A stretch of DNA of 6,253 nucleotides from assembly GCA_019117325.1 (NCBI GenBank), contig DWZY01000336.1:1-6253 (forward strand), in the 5' to 3' direction. This document shows, piece after piece, positions 1 through 5,580 of this stretch. The notes under the pieces were generated by a model. The model was not told the DNA's origin, did not search any database, and saw only the letters and a program-made list of their open reading frames with translations. Position numbers and translations under genes: made by a program. The DNA is from Candidatus Brevibacterium intestinigallinarum. GTDB lineage: Bacteria; Actinomycetota; Actinomycetes; Actinomycetales; Brevibacteriaceae. Positions within the stretch are counted from its first letter, which is position 1. Each line of letters starts with the position of its first letter.

Positions 1-1454
1 CCCACACCACTGCCCGATCCGCCGGCACCGATCCGCGCCCCCGGGGTCGCCGAGGCCGCCGCACGGTCTGGTGGGCCGGTGGGCTTGCCGTCCTGCTGGC
101 CGGCTACGCTGCGCTGGATGCGGTGGACGCGGTCCCCGGACCGCTCACCACCGCCCCGCCCATCGAGGTGCAGGCGCTCCCGAGCCCCGCGGCCCGGGCC
201 GTCGACGTTCCCGGCCCGTCCCCGCTGCCCGCGGACGCCCCCGTCCCGCAGGACCTCGCCTCGATCGTCGAGCCGGTGCTCGAGGACGCGGACCTCTCCG
301 GCCGCCTCGCCTACGACATCCGCGACGCGCTGACCGGCGACGTGCTGCTCGCCTCGGGCGAGACCGCGGCCCACACGCCCGCCTCCGTCACGAAGGTCCT
401 CACGGGCGCAGCCGCCCTGGGGACGCTGGGTGCCGATGCCCGCTTCACGACCCGCACGGTCCTCGACGAGTCCTCGGGATCCCCGGTCGTCCACGTGGTG
501 GGCGGCGGCGACGTGCTGCTGGGCGCAGGCGACAGCGACCCGGACGCCGTCATGGGCCGCGCAGGACTCGCGACGCTCGCGGAGCGCTCCGCGGAGCAGC
601 TGGCCGGTGCGGGCGTCACGCAGGTGACGGTCGCTGCCGACCTCAGCCGCTACACCGGTGACGGCTGGCACTCCGGCTGGAAGCGGGAGGACATCGGCAG
701 CGGATACATCACCCCCATCGTCCCGCTCATGCAGGAGTCCGGCTTCGAAGAGCCCGGCCAGCGCTACTCCTCCCGTCACGAGGACGCCGCCGCGGTCGCC
801 GTCGACACCCTGGTGGACGCGCTGCGGGACGCGGACATCGACGCCGAGGCCGGCTCACCGGCCGTTGCACCCCAGGACGCGACCCCGCTGGCCTCCGTCG
901 ACTCGGCCCCGGTGAGTCAGGTCGTCGACTTCATGCTGGGGCACAGCGACAACGTCGTCGCCGAGGTGCTGGGCCGGGAGGTCGCGCTCGCCACCGGCGT
1001 GGAGGCCTCCGCCGCGCAGGCGCCGGGTGCGGTCATCGATGCGCTGACCGACCAGGGCCTGGACACCGGGTCGATCACGCTCGAGGACACCTCGGGCCTG
1101 GACTACGGCAACCGCATCTCCGCCCACGACCTCACGACGATCCTCCAGGCCTCCGCACAGGAGACCGGCGATCTGTCCCTCCTCATCCCCGCGCTGCCGG
1201 TCGCCGGGCTCACAGGCACACTGGCGGAGCGCTACCTCGACGACGAATCCCGCGCGGGTGCCGGCGTCGTCCACGCGAAGACCGGGTCGCTGGCGACCGT
1301 CAACTCACTGGCCGGCACCGTGCTGACCGCGGACGACCGGCTGCTCGTCTTCTCGTTCATGGCGGACGGGATGGATCGCGGCTCCGCTCCCGAGGCCCGG
1401 GCGGCATTCGACACGGCGCTCGCCGCGATCGCCCAGTGCGGGTGCTCTTCATGA
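1..1454 (+). CDS. dacB: D-alanyl-D-alanine carboxypeptidase / endopeptidase, PBP4 (peptidase S13) type, 5'-truncated
   Basis: This is a penicillin-binding serine peptidase that trims the terminal D-Ala of peptidoglycan stem peptides, and may cleave cross-links, outside the membrane. The reading frame is open to the left edge (first full codon at 3). No ATG, GTG or TTG occurs in frame before the GTG at 123, so the true start lies outside the window. That GTG is unlikely to be the start, because it would delete an Arg-rich stretch (about 36-62) followed by a hydrophobic segment WWAGGLAVLLAGYAAL (69-116), a signal sequence or anchor. A Pro/Ala-rich linker follows. Numbering from codon 3 (483 residues visible), all three active-site motifs are present: SVTK at 128-131 (384-395), SDN at 315-317 (945-953) and KTG at 426-428 (1278-1286). 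The 187-residue gap between SxxK and SxN is shorter than in E. coli PBP4 (about 240), implying a smaller inserted domain. The protein ends in Cys-Gly-Cys-Ser-Ser. The next gene follows after 14 bases. Confidence 0.93.
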   Translation, partial: HTTARSAGTDPRPRGRRGRRTVWWAGGLAVLLAGYAALDAVDAVPGPLTTAPPIEVQALPSPAARAVDVPGPSPLPADAPVPQDLASIVEPVLEDADLSGRLAYDIRDALTGDVLLASGETAAHTPASVTKVLTGAAALGTLGADARFTTRTVLDESSGSPVVHVVGGGDVLLGAGDSDPDAVMGRAGLATLAERSAEQLAGAGVTQVTVAADLSRYTGDGWHSGWKREDIGSGYITPIVPLMQESGFEEPGQRYSSRHEDAAAVAVDTLVDALRDADIDAEAGSPAVAPQDATPLASVDSAPVSQVVDFMLGHSDNVVAEVLGREVALATGVEASAAQAPGAVIDALTDQGLDTGSITLEDTSGLDYGNRISAHDLTTILQASAQETGDLSLLIPALPVAGLTGTLAERYLDDESRAGAGVVHAKTGSLATVNSLAGTVLTADDRLLVFSFMADGMDRGSAPEARAAFDTALAAIAQCGCSS

Positions 1455-1468
1455 GGCAGGATGGAGCC

Positions 1469-2545
1469 ATGGACGACGACGCCGCGGGCATCCTGGATCC
1501 GAAACTGCTGGAGAGGACCGTGCGCGAGCTGGTCCCGGGAGGACCGCTGCTGCCGCAGCGGGAGACCGCCGAGGTCGTGGCGCAGCTGCGCGAGGCCGCA
1601 GAGACCTCGGTCGACCTGGTCCTCGACGTCCTGCGGCTGCCGCAGGAGCAGGCCGATGCCGCTCGTGCGCGAGCCGCAGCCGGCCCGGTCCTCGTCGTCG
1701 ATCGCCTGGGCTGGGCGAAGGCGACCGGCCAGTCGCTGCGGGCGATGGTCGATGAGGCGCTGCCGGAGGACGGGCGCAGCGCGCTGGCTGCCGGCCGCAT
1801 CCCCAACACGCTCGAGACCGCGGCCGTCCTGGCTGTCCTGTCGACCCGGGTGCTGGGCCAGTTCGACCCCTTCGGCGGTGGGCCCCACCCTGCGGGCTCC
1901 GGCCGCCTCCTGCTGGTCGCCCCCACCGTCGCGCAGACGGAGGCGGCGCTGGGCGTCCCGCCGCGCGACTTCCGGCTGTGGGTCGCGCTCCACGAGTCGA
2001 CGCACCGCCTGCAGTTCGCCGCGGCACCGTGGCTGAGCGACCACCTGAGCTCCCTCCTGTCCCGGCTGCTGAGCGAGGACGCCGCACTGGCGGGACCCGC
2101 CGCGCTGGGTCCGCTCATCCGCCGCCTGCCGGAGATCCTGCGCGGTGAGGTCGAGATCCTCGATGCCCTCACCAGTCCGGCCACACGGGAGCTCCTCGAC
2201 CGGATCGTTGCCGTCATGAGCCTCCTCGAGGGTCACGCGGACGTCGTCATGGATGCGGTGGGGACCTCGGTCATCCCCAGCCTGCCGACGATCCGCGCGC
2301 GCTTCGAGACCCGCCGCGACGCAGGGGTGGGACCCGGCGGCGCCGTGGGCCGACTGCTGGGCATGGACGCCAAGCTGCGGCAGTACCGCGAGGGCGCTGC
2401 CTTCGTCCGCGCCGTCGTCGACGCGGTGGGCCACGAGGGCCTCGCCCGCGTGTTCTCAGCTCCCGAGGCCCTGCCCGAGCCCGGCGAGATCGCCGATCCG
2501 CAGCTCTGGCTCGACCGGATGGCTGCGGTCGCGGACGCGCCGTGA
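1469..2545 (+). CDS. Zinc-dependent metalloprotease-like protein, DUF2342 / Zincin_2 family
   Basis: The 358-residue soluble protein belongs to the actinobacterial DUF2342/Zincin_2 family, often labelled zinc-dependent metalloprotease or linked to coenzyme F420; its substrate and role are unknown. From the ATG at 1469, a HESTH motif (HExxH zinc-site pattern) lies at residues 175-179 (1991-2005). A second family motif, LLEGHADVVMDAVG, lies at about 252-265; its acidic residues are candidates for the third zinc ligand (inference). No signal peptide or membrane segment is seen, so it is probably cytoplasmic. Start choice: ATG 1469 has AGGA at 1458-1461, 7 bases upstream. In-frame alternatives are GTG 1436, GTG 1442 and ATG 1451 (overlapping the dacB stop as ATGA), but their ribosome binding sites look weaker. 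It sits tightly between dacB and tilS, as in many actinobacteria, so co-transcription is likely. Family assignment is firm; proteolytic activity is only inferred. Confidence 0.9.
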   Translation: MDDDAAGILDPKLLERTVRELVPGGPLLPQRETAEVVAQLREAAETSVDLVLDVLRLPQEQADAARARAAAGPVLVVDRLGWAKATGQSLRAMVDEALPEDGRSALAAGRIPNTLETAAVLAVLSTRVLGQFDPFGGGPHPAGSGRLLLVAPTVAQTEAALGVPPRDFRLWVALHESTHRLQFAAAPWLSDHLSSLLSRLLSEDAALAGPAALGPLIRRLPEILRGEVEILDALTSPATRELLDRIVAVMSLLEGHADVVMDAVGTSVIPSLPTIRARFETRRDAGVGPGGAVGRLLGMDAKLRQYREGAAFVRAVVDAVGHEGLARVFSAPEALPEPGEIADPQLWLDRMAAVADAP

Positions 2546-2552
2546 GGCGGCG

Positions 2553-3773
2553 GTGAGCGACCCGGCCCCGCCGGAGCGCCGGCCGCGCCTCGACCCCGCG
2601 ACCGCGGCCATCCGCACCGCCCTGCGTGCTGCGATCGCCCCGGGTGGTGAGGGACTCGAGGACGGTGGTGTTCCTCCGACTGATGGGGTGTCCGAGGCCG
2701 GTGCCGTGCCCGAGGCCGGTGCTGGTCTGGAGGGTGATGGCCCGTTCCTCGTCGCGGTGTCCGGGGGAGCGGACTCCCTGGCGCTCGCCGCTGCGGCCGC
2801 GTTCCTTCACGCCCGCGGCGAGGCCCGCTTCCTGGCCGTGACCGTCGACCACGGCCTGCAAGCGGGTTCCGGGGATGTCGCGCGGCAGACAGTGGATGCA
2901 CTGGTGGCACGGGGCCTGCCTGCCCGCACCATCGCGGCCCAGATCGCGGTCGATCAACCGGGTGGTCTCGAGGCCGCCGCACGCGAGGCCCGCTACGCAG
3001 CCCTGGCGACCGCCGCGCGCGAGGCGGGCGCGACGACGGTGCTGACCGGCCACACGCGGAACGATCAGGCGGAGACCGTCCTCCTGGGGCTGCTGCGCGG
3101 GTCCGGCGCCCGCTCGCTCGCGGGCATGTCTCCCCGCACCCGCCTCGACACCGCGGCAGGACCGCTGACCGTCCTGCGCCCGCTGCTGGGCCTCACGCGC
3201 GTGCAGACCCGGGACAGCGCCCGCGCGCAGGGCCTGACGATCTGGGACGACCCCATGAACACGGATCCCCGCTTCGCGCGGGTGCGGGCCCGGACGGTGC
3301 TGCGCGAGCTCGAGGACTCACTGGGCCAGGACCTGGGCGCCGGCCTGGCGCGCACCGCGGACCTCCTGCGGGAGGATGCTGACCACCTCGACGCGGAGGC
3401 CCGGGTCGCCTGGGAGCAGATCCGCGCCCGGGTACCCGCTGAGGAGGGGGAGCCGGCCTGGGGTGGGACGCCCGCCAGTGGGCTGGCTGGCGATGTGGCT
3501 GGCGATGGAATGCCTGACGGTGGGGACGATGAGGTGCCTGCTTCGCTGCCGCTCTCCCCGCTGCTGGCGCTCGCCCCGGCCGTGCGCAGCCGGGTCCTGC
3601 GGACATGGCTCCTGGGGCGCGGAGTCCCCGCATCCCAGCTGACCGCAGACCACGTGCGGGACGTGCGGGAGGTGGCGGCGGCCTCGGGCGCGGGGAAGCG
3701 GGAGGCATCCGTGCCGGGAGCCGGCACGGTGCGCCGGGAGGGCGGACGGCTGGTGCACCGGCGGGCGGACTGA
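2553..3773 (+). CDS. tilS: tRNA(Ile)-lysidine synthetase TilS
   Basis: TilS uses ATP and lysine to convert C34 of the CAU-anticodon tRNA-Ile to lysidine, switching it to AUA decoding and Ile charging; it is cytoplasmic and normally essential. Start: GTG 2553 with GAGG at 2544-2547 (5-base spacer), 7 bases after the preceding stop; the frame is open further upstream but would overlap the metalloprotease gene. It encodes 406 residues. The N-terminal PP-loop ATPase shows SGGADS at 70-75, VDHGLQ at 98-103, AREARYAAL at 143-151, GHTRNDQAETVLLGLLRGSG at 166-185, and the WDDPMNTD...FARVRA region at 231-246. A C-terminal part follows from about 332. It is longer than many actinobacterial TilS proteins (M. 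tuberculosis about 320 residues). The excess largely matches two hydrophilic, Gly/Asp/Glu-rich insertions at residues 31-62 and 296-330, whose codons often end in T, unlike the rest of the gene. All catalytic motifs are intact, so it is probably functional. Confidence 0.95.
   Translation: MSDPAPPERRPRLDPATAAIRTALRAAIAPGGEGLEDGGVPPTDGVSEAGAVPEAGAGLEGDGPFLVAVSGGADSLALAAAAAFLHARGEARFLAVTVDHGLQAGSGDVARQTVDALVARGLPARTIAAQIAVDQPGGLEAAAREARYAALATAAREAGATTVLTGHTRNDQAETVLLGLLRGSGARSLAGMSPRTRLDTAAGPLTVLRPLLGLTRVQTRDSARAQGLTIWDDPMNTDPRFARVRARTVLRELEDSLGQDLGAGLARTADLLREDADHLDAEARVAWEQIRARVPAEEGEPAWGGTPASGLAGDVAGDGMPDGGDDEVPASLPLSPLLALAPAVRSRVLRTWLLGRGVPASQLTADHVRDVREVAAASGAGKREASVPGAGTVRREGGRLVHRRAD
2643..2738 (+). 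other. Low-complexity insertion A within TilS, before the PP-loop
   Basis: Codons 31-62 of tilS encode a Gly/Glu/Asp/Ala/Pro-rich segment with no recognisable domain, between the first helix (IRTALRAAI) and the PP-loop strand (FLVAVSGGADS). Fourteen of the 32 codons end in T (GGT, GAT, CCT, GCT and similar), against 2 of the next 37. It contains a tandem hexapeptide repeat. Many actinobacterial TilS proteins have only a short loop here (family knowledge). It is probably a disordered surface loop produced by repeat expansion; no function is implied. Confidence 0.7.
2688..2723 (+). repeat. 18-bp tandem repeat, two copies, in frame in tilS
   Basis: Two adjacent 18-base units, 2688-2705 and 2706-2723, encode VSEAGA and VPEAGA. 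They share the exact core CCGAGGCCGGTGC (2692-2704 and 2710-2722). The period is a multiple of three, so copy number could change without a frameshift. Confidence 0.85.
3438..3542 (+). other. Low-complexity insertion B within TilS, between catalytic and C-terminal parts
   Basis: Codons 296-330 of tilS encode a Gly/Asp/Pro-rich, acidic linker after the helical region ending ARVAWEQIRARV and before the hydrophobic stretch LPLSPLLALAPAVRSRVL. Twelve of its 35 codons end in T, the same departure from the local codon pattern as insertion A. It includes a 12-base tandem duplication. It is probably an interdomain linker, extended by repeat duplication. Confidence 0.65.
3484..3507 (+). repeat. 12-bp exact tandem repeat, two copies, in tilS
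   Basis: TGGCTGGCGATG occurs at 3484-3495 and again at 3496-3507 with no mismatch, giving an in-frame Ala-Gly-Asp-Val / Ala-Gly-Asp-Gly duplication. An exact duplication suggests a recent slippage event. Confidence 0.85.
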
Positions 3774-3827
3774 CCGAGGCCGGACAGACAGCCCGGCCCG
3801 CGGAGGGGCGACCGGGAGGCTCAGTCC
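3767..3827. terminator. Possible bidirectional terminator-like inverted repeat between convergent tilS and DUF368 gene
   Basis: GGACTGA (3767-3773) and TCAGTCC (3821-3827) are exact reverse complements; each contains the stop codon of one of the two convergent genes. Inside, CCCGG (3792-3796) and CCGGG (3812-3816) could form a second short stem. There is no T-tract on either strand, and the 47-base loop is long. Both proteins happen to end in Asp-stop, so chance could explain the outer arms. This is a weak call, supported mainly by its position. Confidence 0.25.
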
Positions 3828-4768
3828 TGCCGGTCGATGCCCGTGTGGGCGGCGCGGCGGTCCAGCAGCATCATGCCCAGGACGAATGCGGCTCCCACGA
3901 CCATGAGGATCGCCGGCACGGTGATGTCACCGGCGGTGTACGGGGCGGTCTCCGCCTTCCACGGCCACAGGGCGCGCAGGGAGCCGGCCATGAGCCCGGC
4001 CATGAGGACGACCGTGAAGCGCGGGATGTGCTCCAGGGCGCGGAGGACCAGCTGGACGATGCTGATGAGACCCACGGCGGCACCGGCCGCGAAGACGGCG
4101 ATGTAGGTGAGGTCGAGCTCGCTGACAGCCTGCAGGGTGGGCGCGTAGAGGCCCATCGCCAGGAGCAGGAACGATCCGGAGACGCCCGGGATGATGAGCG
4201 CGCAGATCGCGACGGCGGCGGCGAGGAAGACGACGAGCAGGTGCGGGTCGTCCTGGTCGCCGGCCCCGCCCAGTCCCGTGAGCCAGAACGCGGCGGCGAA
4301 GCCGGCGCCGAACAGCAGGACGAGGTCCATCCCCGGGGGGACCGACCAGCGGACCATCCGCAGGGGTGCGGCGATGCCCACGAGGACGATGCCGAAGAAG
4401 AGGCCCAGGGCGCTCAGGGGATTCGACTCGACGAGGTGGTGGATGGGGCCCGCCAGCAGCAGGACCGCAGCGACCATGCCCACGAGGACCGGGATGATGA
4501 GGCGCCAGTCGACCTGGCCCAGCTCGCTGCGCACCGCTGCCCACCCGCGTCCGCGCAGCAGTGCCTTCCCCGCCTCCATGACGTGGTGGGCCGAGCGCAG
4601 CAGCTGCGTGTAGAGGCCCACGATGAGGGCGATCGTCGACCCGGAGACACCGGGCACCAGCTCGGTGAGGCCGATGAGGAAGCCCCGGCCCAGATCCAGG
4701 GGCAGTGCGGAGAGCGGCCGACGGCCGGAGGGAGAGCCGGCCGGAGCCGGATCAGTGGGAGGGGTCAC
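3821..4768 (-). CDS. DUF368 family membrane protein, putative undecaprenyl-phosphate translocase (PopT type)
   Basis: The 315-residue polytopic membrane protein has the two DUF368 signature repeats: residues 27-57, with LTELVPGVSGS, and residues 187-212, with IIPGVSGS. These PGVSGS copies at 39-44 and 194-199 indicate an internally duplicated fold. Further hydrophobic segments lie at about 88-108, 118-136, 146-165, 177-207, 221-243, 251-265 and 283-302. Members of this family were reported in 2023 as polyprenyl-phosphate translocases (PopT) that return the undecaprenyl-phosphate carrier to the cytoplasmic face after wall polymer export; that role here is inferred from the family. Start: GTG at 4768-4766, with GAGGA (plus-strand 4775-4779) 6 bases upstream and an in-frame TGA shortly before, so no longer start is available. 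It is alone on the minus strand, convergent with tilS and divergent from hpt. The first 20 residues are Pro/Ala-rich and probably cytoplasmic. Confidence 0.9.
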   Translation of the reverse strand: MTPPTDPAPAGSPSGRRPLSALPLDLGRGFLIGLTELVPGVSGSTIALIVGLYTQLLRSAHHVMEAGKALLRGRGWAAVRSELGQVDWRLIIPVLVGMVAAVLLLAGPIHHLVESNPLSALGLFFGIVLVGIAAPLRMVRWSVPPGMDLVLLFGAGFAAAFWLTGLGGAGDQDDPHLLVVFLAAAVAICALIIPGVSGSFLLLAMGLYAPTLQAVSELDLTYIAVFAAGAAVGLISIVQLVLRALEHIPRFTVVLMAGLMAGSLRALWPWKAETAPYTAGDITVPAILMVVGAAFVLGMMLLDRRAAHTGIDRQD

Positions 4769-4803
4769 GCGGAATCCTCGTGCAGGCAGAGATGATCACC
4801 TGC

Positions 4804-4809
4804 AGACTA
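4804..4809 (-). promoter_or_regulatory. Candidate -10 element for the DUF368 gene
   Basis: The minus strand reads TAGTCT here, matching the actinobacterial TAnnnT pattern, about 35 bases before the GTG at 4768. No convincing -35 hexamer is seen at the usual distance. Confidence 0.3.
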
Positions 4810-4864
4810 GTGGACGGCCCACCGGGGGTCGCAGTCGGCAGACGGCCGCAGGCCCACGGAGCGC

Positions 4865-4870
4865 TAGAGT
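4865..4870 (+). promoter_or_regulatory. Candidate -10 element for hpt
   Basis: TAGAGT matches the TAnnnT -10 pattern of actinobacterial housekeeping promoters and is one of few AT-containing hexamers in this intergenic region. A transcript starting near 4877 would have a leader of about 70 bases holding the hairpin at 4886-4923. No good -35 element is visible, so the call is tentative. Confidence 0.35.
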
Positions 4871-4885
4871 GGGGCACGGCCGGGA

Positions 4886-4923
4886 GCACCGGGCATGCGG
4901 CGTGCGCCGCAGGGCCCGGATGC
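4886..4923 (+). promoter_or_regulatory. Strong imperfect hairpin / inverted repeat in the hpt leader
   Basis: Three nested complementary arm pairs are visible: GCA (4886-4888) with TGC (4921-4923), CCGGGC (4889-4894) with GCCCGG (4914-4919), and TGCGGC (4896-4901) with GCCGCA (4906-4911) around a GTGC loop. That makes 15 pairs, broken only by A4895 opposite GG (4912-4913) and by an unpaired A4920. The base lies 11 bases before the GAGGAG ribosome binding site (4935-4940). No T-run follows, so it is not a canonical terminator. It could be an mRNA stability or translation-control structure, or a DNA operator: read as DNA, the centre is TGCGGCG-TG-CGCCGCA. Confidence 0.55.
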
Positions 4924-4946
4924 GTGCAGCGAACGAGGAGTGACTG

Positions 4947-5498
4947 GTGGACGAGAAGGACCTTGGCGACGACATCACGACGATCCACGCCACTGAGGCG
5001 CAGATCAAGCATCGTCTGACGGAGCTCGCGGCGGACATCGACCGCGACTACGCGGGACGCGACCTCCTGCTGGTGGGCGTCCTCAAGGGCGCCGTCATGG
5101 TCATGGCGGACCTGGCCCGCGCACTGCACTCCGAGGTCCGCATGGACTGGATGGCGGTCTCGTCCTACGGCTCCGGCACCAAGTCGTCCGGCGTCGTGCG
5201 GATCCTCAAGGACCTCGACACGGACCTCAAGGACCAGCACGTCCTCATCGTCGAGGACATCATCGACTCGGGCCTCACCCTGTCGTGGCTGCTCACGAAC
5301 CTCAAGTCCCGCGGTGCGGCCTCCGTGGAGGTCTGCACGATGCTGCGGAAGCCCGAGGCCGCGAAGGTCGACATCGACGTGAAGTACGTGGGCTTCGACG
5401 TCCCCAACGAATTCGTCATCGGCTACGGGCTCGACTATGCCGAGCGGTACCGCAACGTGCCCTTCGTCGCGACCCTGGCCCCGCACGTCTACAGCTGA
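4947..5498 (+). CDS. hpt: Hypoxanthine(-guanine) phosphoribosyltransferase
   Basis: This cytoplasmic purine-salvage enzyme transfers ribose-5-phosphate from PRPP to hypoxanthine or guanine, giving IMP or GMP. It has 183 residues, a normal size. Motifs are VGVLKGA at 43-49 (PRPP pyrophosphate loop), the flexible catalytic loop SSYGSGTKSSG at 72-82, the PRPP-binding signature VEDIIDSGLTL at 102-112, and the base-binding end KYVGFDVPNEFVIGYGLDY at 146-164. The Ser in DSGLT replaces the Thr common in other phyla but is usual in actinobacterial Hpt proteins. Start: GTG 4947, with GAGGAG at 4935-4940 (6-base spacer) and an in-frame TGA at 4941-4943, which excludes an earlier start. It is followed after 82 bases by ftsH, the usual actinobacterial pair. 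In most relatives tilS lies directly upstream; here the opposite-strand DUF368 gene intervenes, so hpt needs its own promoter. Confidence 0.97.
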   Translation: MDEKDLGDDITTIHATEAQIKHRLTELAADIDRDYAGRDLLLVGVLKGAVMVMADLARALHSEVRMDWMAVSSYGSGTKSSGVVRILKDLDTDLKDQHVLIVEDIIDSGLTLSWLLTNLKSRGAASVEVCTMLRKPEAAKVDIDVKYVGFDVPNEFVIGYGLDYAERYRNVPFVATLAPHVYS

Positions 5499-5580
5499 CG
5501 CGGCCCGCGGCGGCAGGATCCGCCCCCGCACGCACCCGTGACCCGGCCGCCGGCCGCAGCACCGCCTTCTGAGAGGACAC
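5499..5580 (+). other. hpt-ftsH intergenic region
   Basis: This 82-base, very GC-rich spacer carries no small gene and no clear promoter. A 5-bp stem, GGCGG (5509-5513) with CCGCC (5520-5524), and the GGCC-rich stretch 5544-5556 are too short or too commonplace here to call a terminator. Read-through from hpt into ftsH is therefore plausible. Confidence 0.5.

Noticed and set aside
1232..2434. Long open frame on the minus strand opposite the metalloprotease gene (about 400 codons)
   Set aside because: It lies opposite genes with clear family motifs. Its translation is rich in Arg, Gln, Asp and Gly without domain features, as expected from the antisense of GC-rich coding DNA.
2253..2552. Upstream extension of tilS to an earlier in-frame start at 2253
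   Set aside because: The extension would overlap the metalloprotease gene by almost 300 bases and translates to Arg/Ser/Pro-rich shadow sequence. GTG 2553 has a good ribosome binding site at the expected spacing.
3605..4795. Long plus-strand open frame opposite the DUF368 gene (about 396 codons)
   Set aside because: The minus-strand translation is a coherent polytopic membrane protein with DUF368 signatures. The plus-strand product is a low-complexity Asp/Glu/Arg/Gly/Gln string and overlaps the tilS end.
5544..5556. GGCC-rich repeat CGGCCGCCGGCCG before ftsH
   Set aside because: It is an imperfect palindrome of a kind expected by chance at this GC content, with no stable stem-loop of useful length and no T-tract.
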